This document shows positions 1-8,651 of a DNA stretch of 64,000 nt, in pieces. Within the stretch, counting starts at the first letter, position 1; the number at the start of each line of letters is the position of its first letter. Location of the stretch: NCBI GenBank assembly GCA_937907025.1, contig CALESJ010000022.1, positions 53,476 through 117,475 on the forward strand, read 5' to 3'. A model generated the notes under the pieces. It did not search any database. It had not been told where the DNA came from and was given only the letters and a program-made list of their open reading frames with translations. A program made the position numbers and the translations under genes. Source of the DNA: an uncultured Faecalibacterium sp. (GTDB lineage: Bacteria; Bacillota; Clostridia; Oscillospirales; Ruminococcaceae).

Positions 1-1283
1 CTGTTTCGGTGCTGCGCGCCGGAATGATCTACCTGGTGTCCCTGCTGGGATATGCCTTGCTGCAGCCGCCGGATCTGCTGACCTCTCTGGGACTGGCCGC
101 TGTGCTGATCAGCCTGCCAAACGCCTATGCCGTTTGTGACATCGGCTTCCAGCTTTCTTTCTGCGGCGTGCTGGGGGTACAGGTTAGCGGAGCCCTTGGA
201 CGCTGGCAGCGGCGCAAACTGCTGCCGGAAGAACCATCCGCGCAACCCCTTCGTTACCGCGTCACCGCACAACTTCTCAGGCTGCTTGAAATTCTGGAAA
301 CCGCTGCACTGGCTTCACTGGCCACGCTGCCGGTTTTGCTGGCAAACGGCTTGTCGGTGGGCGGCGCTGCCGTTCCCGCCAACCTGCTGACGGTCTGGAT
401 GCTGCGCCCGGCCCTGATTCTGGGATTGTTGGTTCTGGCGGCAGCGGCGATTCCCTGGCTGGGGCCGCTGCATCATTTGCTCAGTCTGCTTCTTTCGGTG
501 TGGTTGTCGGGGATGTATGCGCTGGTTCATTGGTGTGCCAGGTTGCCTTTTGCCAGGCTGTATCTGCCGCGCCGGTACACATTGTTTGTATGGTGTGTGC
601 TGGTTTGTCTTGGCCTTGTATTCTGGGCAAGACGGCGCATTGCCTGGTATCCCGGTGCTGCCGGGGCCTGTCTGCTGGCGGCAGTCTTTCTGGGTGTTTG
701 CCTGCAGAAAGATGTGGTTCGTGTACAGATGGTCGGAACGGCGGGTAACGCCTGTGTTGTTGTCATTCAGAACGGCCAGGCAGTAATTCTTTTCCGCGGC
801 GGAGCGGCCAACCTCCATGCAGTCCACGACTGTCTGGCAGAAAACGGCGGACCCGCGGAGTATACCGTGTTTGATTTAAGACAGGACCCGCAGCCGCTGG
901 ATTTTTCGGATTCGGAAACCGTCGTCACTCTGTCTGATATGGGAACCGCCGCTTCATCCGTGACAGTATCGCCGGGACTGTCTGTTGATTGCTTCCGCTC
1001 CACGGATGGGAACCTGTGTGTGGTCCAGGCCGGAGAGTACCGCATCGGCACCGCAACCGGGAACCCGGACCCGCCATCCCGGATTCAGGTGCACCTTTTG
1101 TGTGCCGCCGGCAGTTTGCCGGATTGTCTTTCCGCGGATGCCGTCATGATAAACACCCTTTCGCCGCGCTGGCTGGCGGAATGGGATGGCCCGTTTTTGT
1201 ATGTGGGCGAAGAACCCGCGGCGATCATCCGCCCGGGAACAAGCGTTGTATTTGAGGAGGGCAAGGCCATTGCTGTACAGTGA
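1..1283 (+). CDS. comEC: ComEC/Rec2-type DNA uptake channel, 3' part
   Basis: The 5' end lies outside the window; the frame is open from base 3. ComEC forms the inner-membrane channel for single-stranded DNA during transformation. The visible N-terminal part has the family's competence-domain pattern (a GFQLSF motif about 47 residues in, then several hydrophobic segments up to about residue 230). The last 190 residues sit where ComEC usually carries a metallo-beta-lactamase domain. The opening strand pattern is present (VVVIQNGQAVILFRGG), but no HxHxDH metal motif is visible, so this domain looks degenerate. It is followed directly by holA, the order seen in many Firmicutes. Family identity is confident; whether it still takes up DNA is unknown. 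Confidence 0.88.
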   Translation, partial: VSVLRAGMIYLVSLLGYALLQPPDLLTSLGLAAVLISLPNAYAVCDIGFQLSFCGVLGVQVSGALGRWQRRKLLPEEPSAQPLRYRVTAQLLRLLEILETAALASLATLPVLLANGLSVGGAAVPANLLTVWMLRPALILGLLVLAAAAIPWLGPLHHLLSLLLSVWLSGMYALVHWCARLPFARLYLPRRYTLFVWCVLVCLGLVFWARRRIAWYPGAAGACLLAAVFLGVCLQKDVVRVQMVGTAGNACVVVIQNGQAVILFRGGAANLHAVHDCLAENGGPAEYTVFDLRQDPQPLDFSDSETVVTLSDMGTAASSVTVSPGLSVDCFRSTDGNLCVVQAGEYRIGTATGNPDPPSRIQVHLLCAAGSLPDCLSADAVMINTLSPRWLAEWDGPFLYVGEEPAAIIRPGTSVVFEEGKAIAVQ

Positions 1284-2307
1284 AAACGAACTCAAAAAAC
1301 AGCTGAAAGCCGGATGCTCGGTTTTTTATTTCTATGCCGGTGACGAGGCACTGGTCCGCAGTGCTGCTGCCAAGGTGGAAAAGGCCTTGTCGGAAGATGA
1401 CCCCGAAACCACCGTGCTGGACGGCCCCACCCCCAGTGTGGAAGAGATCGTGCTGGCCGCCGGTACTATCTCCTTCTTTGGGGGAAAGCGCCTGGTCATG
1501 ATGCCGCTGGTGCGGCCTTCGGCTTATTCGGATAAGGACCTGCAGGAGTTCTGCGATACGCTGGCCGATACCGAAAACGCTGTCTTTGTGCTGACCAGCG
1601 TGATGGAAGAAAAATACGGCAAACTGCGTCCGGGCAAGCGGGAACAGAAACTGATTTCCGCCTGTGAGAAGATCGGCTATTGCGTGCAGATTGCCAAGCC
1701 CAACCGGGCGGCTTTGCAGCAAATGGCCCGCGCCTGGGCCGAGGAGAGCGGTGCCAAGTTTGCTCCCGGCGCCGAGAGCATGCTGTTGGACCGCTGCGGA
1801 GAAGACCAGTTCCTGCTGTACAGCGAGATCGATAAGCTGGCCGCATTGGCCAACTACGGTACCATCACCACCGAGATGATCCAGCAGCTGGGCACCGTGA
1901 CCCTGGATGCGGATACCTTCGATATGGTCAAGCTGGTGGCTGCCGGCCGCACACGTCAGGCACTGGAAAAGCTGCAGACCCTGCTGGAATTGCAGAACGA
2001 TCCTGTACTGATTGCCGGTGCGCTCATCAGCAATTATCTGGATGTATACCGGGCTTTTCTCACCAAGAAAAGCCGCCGGCAGCTCAGCGATATGGCCAAG
2101 GACTTCGGGTATATCGGCAAATGGAATTACCGGTTGGGCAATGCGGAACAAACCGCCGCCCGGTATGACCGTGCCCGGCTGGAGCAGAGCCTGCGCGTTC
2201 TGCAAAAGCTGGATACCGACCTGAAGGGGAGCCGCCTGAGCGCCGACCTGCTTTTGCAGAAGGCGCTCTGTGAGCTGGGCCTGTGCAGTTCCGGGAGGCG
2301 CCAATGA
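1270..2307 (+). CDS. holA: DNA polymerase III delta subunit
   Basis: Delta subunit of the clamp-loader complex, which opens the beta clamp. The product is 345 residues, normal for HolA, with the family pattern of an N-terminal AAA-like fold lacking a Walker A and a helical C-terminal region. I chose TTG at 1270 because AGGAGG ends 9 bases upstream (1255-1260); an ATG at 1186 would lie deep inside comEC and add residues unlike the family. The start overlaps the comEC stop (1281-1283) by 14 bases, so the two are translationally coupled. Its stop overlaps the next start in an ATGA. Confidence 0.93.
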   Translation: MLYSENELKKQLKAGCSVFYFYAGDEALVRSAAAKVEKALSEDDPETTVLDGPTPSVEEIVLAAGTISFFGGKRLVMMPLVRPSAYSDKDLQEFCDTLADTENAVFVLTSVMEEKYGKLRPGKREQKLISACEKIGYCVQIAKPNRAALQQMARAWAEESGAKFAPGAESMLLDRCGEDQFLLYSEIDKLAALANYGTITTEMIQQLGTVTLDADTFDMVKLVAAGRTRQALEKLQTLLELQNDPVLIAGALISNYLDVYRAFLTKKSRRQLSDMAKDFGYIGKWNYRLGNAEQTAARYDRARLEQSLRVLQKLDTDLKGSRLSADLLLQKALCELGLCSSGRRQ

Positions 2308-2903
2308 AACTGACCATTCGTCCCGCGGTTATTGTGGAAGGCCGGTATGACGCTGCCCGGTTGGCCAATCTGGTGGATACCATGATTCTGACCACTGACG
2401 GGTTTGCCATCTTCAAGGACAAGGCACGGCAGAACCTGTTCAAACAGACAGCCCGCGCCCGCGGCCTTATCGTGCTGACCGATTCGGATGCGGCCGGGTT
2501 CAAAATCCGCCATTTCGTCACCAATATTGTTGGCGCCGCCTATGTGCGGCAGGCGTATGTGCCTGCCATCGCCGGCAAGGAGAGCCGCAAGGCAGAACCC
2601 GGCAAGGAAGGTTTGCTGGGGGTGGAGGGCGTTGCGGATGAGCTGATTCTGCAAGCCTTGCAGACAGCCCTGGCATCGGTGCCGGACACGCAGGATACAG
2701 CTGCGGAAAATCTGCGCCCCATCACCTACACCGATTTGTATGAATGGGGAATTTCCGGCACAGCCAACAGCGCCGAACGCCGGCGTGCGTTGCTTTCCCG
2801 CCTGGGGCTTCCGCCACGGTTGAGCAAAAAGGAGCTCCTCTCGGTGCTCAATACCCTGTATACCTACGACAGCCTGGATGCCGAACTGCATCAAATGTCG
2901 TAA
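2304..2903 (+). CDS. rnmV: RNase M5-like Toprim/DUF4093 protein
   Basis: The product is 199 residues. The N-terminal Toprim fold shows the catalytic glutamate in VEGRYD and the DSD motif (RGLIVLTDSDAAG), and the pattern between them matches ribonuclease M5, which matures 5S rRNA. The C-terminal half fits DUF4093, found at the end of RNase M5 proteins. The usual motif is DPD, here DSD. The start ATG overlaps the holA stop (ATGA) with GGGAGG at 2293-2298; an upstream in-frame GTG or ATG is less well placed. In Bacillus rnmV lies by ksgA, so the position after holA is different and the exact substrate is an inference. Confidence 0.75.
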   Translation: MKLTIRPAVIVEGRYDAARLANLVDTMILTTDGFAIFKDKARQNLFKQTARARGLIVLTDSDAAGFKIRHFVTNIVGAAYVRQAYVPAIAGKESRKAEPGKEGLLGVEGVADELILQALQTALASVPDTQDTAAENLRPITYTDLYEWGISGTANSAERRRALLSRLGLPPRLSKKELLSVLNTLYTYDSLDAELHQMS

Positions 2904-2913
2904 ACAAAAAAAC

Positions 2914-4827
2914 TTACTGCAATTGCTCCAGTTCCTTCATCCACAGCGCATTGCAGGCATCGCTGGGCATCCGCCAGTCGCCACGGGGCGAAAGGGTGAC
3001 CGAACCGACCTTGGGACCGTCAGGCAGGCAGCTGCGTTTGAACTGCTGGGCAAAGAATCGCTTGTAGAAGTTGCGCAGCCAGTACAGCAGCACATCTGCA
3101 GTGTATTTGCCGTCAAAGGCTGCCTGGGCGATGTGATAGATCTTGGCCGGGCCGAAGCCGAAGCGCAGCACATAATACAGGTAGAAGTCGTGCAGCTCAT
3201 AAGGCCCAACCAGCTTTTCAGTCTGCTGGCTGATGGTGCCGTCCTCGGCAGCAGGCAGCAGTTCGGGGCTGACCGGTGTGTCCAGAATATCCAGCAGAAC
3301 ATCCCGCAGCGCTTCACTGGTGCAGGTGTCGGCCACATACCGGACGATGTGCCGCACCAGCGTTTTGGGGATACCGGCGTTTACACCGTACATGCTCATG
3401 TGGTCGCCGTTGTAGGTGGCCCAGCCAAGCGCCAGCTCGCTCAGGTCGCCGGTGCCGATGACAAAGCCGCCGTTCTTGTTGGCATAATCCATCAGCTCCA
3501 GCGTCCGCACGCGGGCCTGGCAGTTTTCAAAGGTGACGTCATAGGTCTTGTCATCCTGACCGATGTCGGTAAAATGGCTCTGGACCGTATGGGTGATGTT
3601 GATCTCCCGGAACTGTACTCCCAGCGCTTCGCAGAGGATCTCTGCATTGGAGCGGGTACGCTTGGTGGTGCCAAAGCAGGGCATCGTGATGGCCACAATA
3701 TCCTGGGGACTTCGTCCCAGAACCCGGCAGGCACGCACGGCGGCCAGCAATGCCAGGCAGGAATCCAGGCCGCCGGAAATACCGATCACCCCGCAGGCGG
3801 CATGGGTATGCTCCATGCGCTTGGCCAGACCTTCGGCCTGAATACGCAGAATCAGCTCGCAGCGCTCACTGCGGGTATCGGTGTCACTGGGAACAAAGGG
3901 CGTGGGGGAGAAGGTGCGGCTCAGCGGGGCATCGGTCGTGAGCAGGTCAAACGGAACCGTGGTGTATCCGGCGGTTTCCGGCTCAAAGGTCGTATTGCGC
4001 AGGCGTTCCTGGCGCAGGCGGCTCACATCCAGTTCCGTCATGGCCCGGCCATCCACAAAAGGCTCGGCCTGGGCCAGAAGGGTACCGTTTTCGGCAATCA
4101 GGTCGTGACCGGCAAAGGTCATATCGGTGGTGCTTTCTCCGTGGCCGGCATCGGCGTACAGGTAACCACACAGCAGACGGGCACTCTGGCCGCAGACCAG
4201 TTCCCGGCGATAAGCGGCCTTCCCCACGGTTTCATCGCTGGCGGAAAGGTTGGCAATCACCGTTGCCCCGGCCAGTGCGTGGCGGCAGCTGGGCGGAACG
4301 GGAGCCCAAAGGTCTTCACAGATTTCAACCCCCAGCACAAAGTCCGGCATCCTGCGGCAGGCAAACAGCAGGTCGGTTCCGAACGGCACTTCCTGCCCGG
4401 CAAACGTAACGGTACGCACCTGCCGCGGCCCCGGCAAAAAATGACGCTTTTCGTAGAATTCGGCGTAGTTGGGCAGGTGCGTCTTGGGAACCAGACCCAG
4501 CAGATGGCCGTCGCAGACCACAGCCGCACAGTTGTACAGTTTGCCGCCCAGCTGCGCCGGCAGGCCAACCACCGTCACCAGGTTCATTCCCAGGCTGGCT
4601 TTCAGAACCTGCTTTAACGCCTCTTCGGTCCCTTCATACAGGGTCTGCTGCAGGAACAGATCGCTGCAGGTGTACCCTGTCAGACAAAGTTCCGGCAGGC
4701 ACAAAAGCCGTACCTGGTTGTCCTTGGCCTGTTTCATGGCCTCAATCACGGCCTGGGCATTGAACTCACAATCGGCCACACGCAGGGCCGGGCTGACCGC
4801 TGCACAGCGGAGAAATCCATATCGCAT
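2914..4827 (-). CDS. nadE: Glutamine-dependent NAD+ synthetase
   Basis: Makes NAD+ from nicotinic acid adenine dinucleotide, using glutamine as nitrogen source. The 637-residue product has the two expected domains. The N-terminal nitrilase-type glutaminase carries the Glu-Lys-Cys triad (E46 in LPEL, K115 in PKTH, C170 in EICEDLW). The C-terminal synthetase carries the ATP-pyrophosphatase P-loop SGGLDS at 351-356. Length is typical for the long bacterial form. ATG at 4827 has AAGGGTGAG just upstream. It converges on rnmV with a 10-base gap and is divergent from the small regulator at 5062. Confidence 0.97.
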   Translation of the reverse strand: MRYGFLRCAAVSPALRVADCEFNAQAVIEAMKQAKDNQVRLLCLPELCLTGYTCSDLFLQQTLYEGTEEALKQVLKASLGMNLVTVVGLPAQLGGKLYNCAAVVCDGHLLGLVPKTHLPNYAEFYEKRHFLPGPRQVRTVTFAGQEVPFGTDLLFACRRMPDFVLGVEICEDLWAPVPPSCRHALAGATVIANLSASDETVGKAAYRRELVCGQSARLLCGYLYADAGHGESTTDMTFAGHDLIAENGTLLAQAEPFVDGRAMTELDVSRLRQERLRNTTFEPETAGYTTVPFDLLTTDAPLSRTFSPTPFVPSDTDTRSERCELILRIQAEGLAKRMEHTHAACGVIGISGGLDSCLALLAAVRACRVLGRSPQDIVAITMPCFGTTKRTRSNAEILCEALGVQFREINITHTVQSHFTDIGQDDKTYDVTFENCQARVRTLELMDYANKNGGFVIGTGDLSELALGWATYNGDHMSMYGVNAGIPKTLVRHIVRYVADTCTSEALRDVLLDILDTPVSPELLPAAEDGTISQQTEKLVGPYELHDFYLYYVLRFGFGPAKIYHIAQAAFDGKYTADVLLYWLRNFYKRFFAQQFKRSCLPDGPKVGSVTLSPRGDWRMPSDACNALWMKELEQLQ

Positions 4828-4927
4828 GTATACTCACCCTTTGAACAGTCTTTGTCTGTATGATACCACAGGAGCCCAGCCCCCGCAACCGTTACCTGAA
4901 AGATATCTGACAAAAAGTAAAATATAG

Positions 4928-4956
4928 TTGACATAATGTAAGGCGCTTGCTATACT
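4928..4956 (+). promoter_or_regulatory. Sigma-A type promoter for the HTH regulator operon
   Basis: A perfect TTGACA (4928-4933) and TATACT (4951-4956) are separated by exactly 17 bases. It lies about 105 bases upstream of the GTG start at 5062 and points at the regulator/membrane protein pair. Confidence 0.85.
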
Positions 4957-5061
4957 GTACCTGTAAGCAGAAGCCCCAGCGCGCGGAACTTCTGCCTGCA
5001 GCAAAGCCGCTTTTTTTGCAAGGCGGCCTCCATTTCATCCCTGCCGCAAGGAGGCGGAACC

Positions 5062-5265
5062 GTGGCCAAAAATCTGAAACTGAAAGCAGCCCGCGCCGAA
5101 AAGGATATGACCCAGGCGCAGCTGGCGCAGGCGGTGGGAGCGACCCGCCAGACCATCAACGCCATCGAAAAAGGGGAATACAACCCTACCATACGCCTGT
5201 GCCGGGCCATCTGCCGGGTGCTGGACAAAACGCTGGACGAACTGTTCTGGGAGGAAGAAGAATGA
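5062..5265 (+). CDS. Small XRE-family transcriptional regulator
   Basis: The product is 67 residues, essentially one helix-turn-helix domain (motif around residues 15-40, LAQAVGATRQTINAIEKGEYNP). It belongs to the YozG-like short Cro/CI class often paired with a membrane protein. GTG start at 5062, with AAGGAGG at 5048-5054. The stop codon overlaps the next gene's ATG (ATGA), a strong sign of co-regulation. It has its own consensus promoter. It is likely to regulate its own operon; the target is not visible. Confidence 0.9.
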   Translation: MAKNLKLKAARAEKDMTQAQLAQAVGATRQTINAIEKGEYNPTIRLCRAICRVLDKTLDELFWEEEE

Positions 5266-5774
5266 AAAATCCCTTTCATATGGAGAACAAGTTGGATGAG
5301 ATGCAGACCCAGAAGATGCTGACCATCAACAACCGGGGCTTCTGGGGGACCTGGACGGCGTTGCTTATTGCCATCCTGGTCCAGGCGGCTGCCGATGTCC
5401 CGGCGGCGCAGTATATGGCCGAGTGGATTATCTTTATGCTGATGTGTGCTTACAGCCTGGTGGAATATCTGCGCAACGGCATCTGGACCACTTTCGACGT
5501 ACATCCTACGGCAAAGACCAATGCCCTGTGGGCTGTGCTGGCCGGGGTGGCCGTCACGGTGTTTTATCTGGTGCGCAACAGTCGGCAGGACTGGTGGCAG
5601 TGGAGCTACTGGCCGGGGCCTGTCATTGCAGGTCTGTTCACCTTCGCCCTGACTTTTGCAATCCTGCAAACCGGAGCCTGGCTGTACTACAAACGCCGAG
5701 GAACCCTGGACAAAGAAAGCGAGGAGCCGGAAGATTCCCCGGAGGCATCCGAACCCCATTCCCGCGAAGACTGA
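5262..5774 (+). CDS. Membrane protein paired with the XRE regulator (DUF6773-like)
   Basis: The product is 170 residues with about four hydrophobic segments (residues about 28-46, 50-66, 84-101, 121-140), a short Met-rich cytoplasmic start and an acidic C-terminal tail. It is translationally coupled to the regulator upstream. Such two-gene units are common in clostridia, and the regulator probably controls or responds to this protein. The biochemical function is unknown to me. Confidence 0.75.
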   Translation: MKNPFHMENKLDEMQTQKMLTINNRGFWGTWTALLIAILVQAAADVPAAQYMAEWIIFMLMCAYSLVEYLRNGIWTTFDVHPTAKTNALWAVLAGVAVTVFYLVRNSRQDWWQWSYWPGPVIAGLFTFALTFAILQTGAWLYYKRRGTLDKESEEPEDSPEASEPHSRED

Positions 5775-5812
5775 CCCCCTGTCCCTGAAAAACGAGAAAA
5801 GGAGTGTTTTCA

Positions 5813-6838
5813 ATGAAAGAACAGGCAAGAGAATATACCCGCAGGGAACTGCTGCTCTTTTTCCTGATTGCCTTTGGCCTGCCGTATCTCATGGGTATCC
5901 CTCTGGGAATTTGCCAGCGCAACGGATGGGGGACCGACGCCTTCCCCAATGCCCAGATGTTTTACCCGGCAGCGGGGGCTATGATTGCGCTGTTGGTCAC
6001 CCGCCGCGGAAAGCCCGGTATGACACGCCGTTTTTATGGCTTTTTCCTGTTTATGACTCTGGTAATGGTGGGCTGCTGTGTCGGTGCCGTGGCAGCACCT
6101 GCCATGAACTGGACGACCATCTGCAGCTATGCCATTGTTATCGGCTGCATTCCGGCCTGGATTTTCCTGCTGACCGAAAAGAAGCAGAATCGTCAGGCCA
6201 GCGGCCTTGGCTGGCATGGCGGATGGAAAGCCCTTTTGTATGTGCTGCTGTTTATTGTGCTGCGCACCGTATCGGTGTTTCTGTCCGTTATTCCTTCCGG
6301 TGAGTTGGGCGAATATCTCTCCTACTGGGCCACACCGGCTCCCTGGGTGATTCTGGTTGTCCTGATCCCCAATTTCTTTTTCAGCTTTACCGCCTTCTTC
6401 GGGGAGGAGTACGGCTGGCGCTATTACCTCCAGCCCCGCCTGCAACAGAAGTTCGGTCCTCGGTTGGGCGTTCTGCTTCTGGGGGTACTGTGGGGAGTCT
6501 GGCATCTGCCCCTGAACCTGTTTTATTACAGCCCGGAAACCTCCCTGCAAAGCTTTGTGTCCCAAATCATCGCCTGTGTGGCCCTGGGCGTTTTCTTTGC
6601 CTGGGCATATCTCAAGATCAACAACATCTGGGTGCCGGTGCTGCTGCACTATTTCAACAACAATCTGATCGTGGTGTACACCAACTCCTCCAACATCAGC
6701 AACCAGGTTATTCGCTGGTCGGATGTACTCATTACTTTGGTTCTGTATGCGGTACTGTATATGCCGGTGCTTGCCTCCAAGGTTTTTACCCGCCGGCCGC
6801 AGATCCTGCCGGACTCCGAACAGCCTGAAAACAGCTGA
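5813..6838 (+). CDS. CPBP-family intramembrane metalloprotease
   Basis: The product is 341 residues with about eight membrane segments. It carries the CPBP (CAAX protease and bacteriocin-processing) motifs: EExxxR at 198-203 (EEYGWR), a conserved His in the WGVWHLP motif (H231), and HxxxN near residue 279 (HYFNN). These residues bind the metal in this family. The start at 5813 has AAAAGGAG 8 bases upstream; an in-frame GTG at 5804 lies inside that site. It follows the XRE operon by 38 bases and may belong to it. The substrate is unknown; family members serve in bacteriocin self-immunity or prenyl-protein processing. Confidence 0.9.
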   Translation: MKEQAREYTRRELLLFFLIAFGLPYLMGIPLGICQRNGWGTDAFPNAQMFYPAAGAMIALLVTRRGKPGMTRRFYGFFLFMTLVMVGCCVGAVAAPAMNWTTICSYAIVIGCIPAWIFLLTEKKQNRQASGLGWHGGWKALLYVLLFIVLRTVSVFLSVIPSGELGEYLSYWATPAPWVILVVLIPNFFFSFTAFFGEEYGWRYYLQPRLQQKFGPRLGVLLLGVLWGVWHLPLNLFYYSPETSLQSFVSQIIACVALGVFFAWAYLKINNIWVPVLLHYFNNNLIVVYTNSSNISNQVIRWSDVLITLVLYAVLYMPVLASKVFTRRPQILPDSEQPENS

Positions 6839-6844
6839 ACCTAT

Positions 6845-6902
6845 AAAAAAACTCCCTGCCTGAAATCTGTGCCAACGCACGTTCCCGGCAGGGAGCTTTT
6901 TT
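6845..6902. terminator. Bidirectional rho-independent terminator
   Basis: Stem CTCCCTGCC (6852-6860) with GGCAGGGAG (6887-6895). An A-tract lies on the left and a T-tract on the right, so it can end both the CPBP gene and the convergent ACT gene. Confidence 0.85.
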
Positions 6903-6913
6903 ATAAGGAACTT

Positions 6914-7369
6914 TTACAGGGCAAAAGCTTTGCGCAGAGCAGCCAGTGCCACATCCTCGTCCTGCTGACGTACCAGCAGGGAAATATCCAGGTCACTGGT
7001 GGTGATCAGGACCACTTCCACATTGGCCTGTGCCAGAGCCTGCAAGGCGCGGGCCGCCACGCCGCAGCTGGTGACCATCTCTTCGCCGAACAGATTGATT
7101 TTGCTGTATCCGCCGGAGATCAGCGGCGGCTTGCTCTTGACAGCGTCGGGCAACGCCACCATCACGGCGGTGAAGTTATCGTAACTGGTAGTAAAGCTGA
7201 AATCCACCTCGCTGCCGCGGGGAGCACTCTGGCAGATCATATCCACTACGATGCCCGCCTTGGCAAAGACATCCAGATGTTCGGCCAGACTCTGGGCACT
7301 GTACTGTGCCCCGGGAAAGGTGGTGAGCATGATGTTCTGCTCGCTGCTGATCTTGCTTACGCCATACAT
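6914..7369 (-). CDS. Stand-alone ACT-domain protein (aspartokinase regulatory-like)
   Basis: The product is 151 residues. It resembles the C-terminal regulatory half of aspartokinase, with two ACT modules (first about residues 10-75, second about 85-151) and no kinase domain. In aspartokinase these modules bind lysine or threonine. The gene is last in the asd-dapA-dapB-capA operon, so it probably senses an aspartate-family amino acid. It could act in trans on a kinase encoded elsewhere or be an independent sensor; neither can be decided here. It starts 43 bases after capA ends. Confidence 0.75.
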   Translation of the reverse strand: MYGVSKISSEQNIMLTTFPGAQYSAQSLAEHLDVFAKAGIVVDMICQSAPRGSEVDFSFTTSYDNFTAVMVALPDAVKSKPPLISGGYSKINLFGEEMVTSCGVAARALQALAQANVEVVLITTSDLDISLLVRQQDEDVALAALRKAFAL

Positions 7370-7412
7370 GATTCCTCAGATCCTTTCTGTGATCCGGGTC
7401 GGGAAAACCCGT

Positions 7413-8651
7413 TTACTCCAAAACCAAAAATTCAGGGTCGATACTGCTTTCCAGCACCTGTTGTATGTAGGCACGGTCCAGGGGAAAGCAACCGTGCGCG
7501 GCTCCCAGTTCGTCGGTGTAATCCCGGAAAAGATAAACCCGGATGTCCGCATATCCGTTTTCATACTGGGTCACAATGGGAACCAGTTTCGGGTCCTGCA
7601 GCACAGTGACGCTGCTTCCGTCCGGCTGTGTCGTCTTTTCAAAGTCAACACTCAGAATGGTACCGATCATATTATCGGGAGAAGACTGGGCGCTGATGAA
7701 ATTTCCCAGGGAATAGGCCACAAACACCGGCCGGCCGTCTTCGGCAGTCAGCCATTCAGCGGTCTGCGTCACATGGGGATGGGTGCCGATGATCAGGTCC
7801 GCGCCCTGGTCGGCCAGCCACTGTGCCTTTTCACGCTGTCCTTGCGTTACCTCATGACTTCCTTCCACGCCCCAGTGGCAGCTGACCACCAGCACGTCGC
7901 AGTTGGGCCGCATCCGGGCCATCTGGCTGGAAATTGTTTCGGTATCATCCAGATATATGACCCCATGCTGCGCATCAGCCGGGGTGGGCAGGCCGTTGGT
8001 GTATTCGGTGTAGGAAAGATAACCGATGGTCATGCCGTTGACGGTCTGGTAGCTGAGCCCGTCGGAATCGGCAGCCGCTTCCTCGGTCAGGGGATAGAAC
8101 CCCGCTGTCACCACATCATCAGGCATCCCGTCCCAGTGCTCCAAGGAGGATTCGATTCCCCGGGCTCCTTTGTCATAACTGTGGTTGTTGGAATTGCTGA
8201 AAACCCGGAATCCGACATCATACAGGGCATCTGTGATACCCGTGGGCGTAGAGAACATTGGATAGCCGGAAGGTTCAAAGGCATCATTGACCAGTGTTTC
8301 CTGATTGAGCCAGTTCACATCAAACCCGGCATAAAAATCCCGCAGATTCTCATAAGCAAAGGTAAAGTCATACCCATCCCGGCCATTTTCCTGCGCCCGG
8401 CGGCGGGCCTGGTTATAAAGGCCCTCATGGATCAGGTTGTCACCGCTGGCCGAAAACCGCACCGTTTCCACAGTAGGGGTCGGTTCCGGCGTGGGGGAGG
8501 GGGTGGCGGAAACCATCGGCTCCCCGGCGGGTGTGGGCACCGCTTCGGATACGGAGGAGTTTTCCGCGCCCTGTGTACCGCACCCGGCCAGAGAAAGCAG
8601 CAAAGCAGCGGATACGAATCCGGCTGCCAGCGCTTTATATTTTATACGCAT
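7413..8651 (-). CDS. capA: CapA-family lipoprotein (poly-gamma-glutamate type metallophosphatase fold)
   Basis: The product is 412 residues. A signal peptide ends in the lipobox LAGC, giving a lipid-anchored Cys24. A Pro/Thr/Ala-rich linker follows, then a CapA/PGA-cap domain with the family motifs SASGDNLIHE, NNHSYDKG and GTHPHV. CapA-type enzymes are calcineurin-like and linked to poly-gamma-glutamate capsule. No capB or capC is nearby, so capsule synthesis itself is not supported. The start overlaps the dapB stop by 10 bases, so it is translated with the lysine operon. Its role next to DAP synthesis may be cell-envelope related. Confidence 0.85.
   Translation of the reverse strand: MRIKYKALAAGFVSAALLLSLAGCGTQGAENSSVSEAVPTPAGEPMVSATPSPTPEPTPTVETVRFSASGDNLIHEGLYNQARRRAQENGRDGYDFTFAYENLRDFYAGFDVNWLNQETLVNDAFEPSGYPMFSTPTGITDALYDVGFRVFSNSNNHSYDKGARGIESSLEHWDGMPDDVVTAGFYPLTEEAAADSDGLSYQTVNGMTIGYLSYTEYTNGLPTPADAQHGVIYLDDTETISSQMARMRPNCDVLVVSCHWGVEGSHEVTQGQREKAQWLADQGADLIIGTHPHVTQTAEWLTAEDGRPVFVAYSLGNFISAQSSPDNMIGTILSVDFEKTTQPDGSSVTVLQDPKLVPIVTQYENGYADIRVYLFRDYTDELGAAHGCFPLDRAYIQQVLESSIDPEFLVLE

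Noticed and set aside
2878..4617. Long open frame on the plus strand opposite nadE
   Set aside because: Low-complexity Gln/Gly/Ala/His-rich translation typical of the antisense of a GC-rich gene; nadE on the minus strand has all catalytic motifs.
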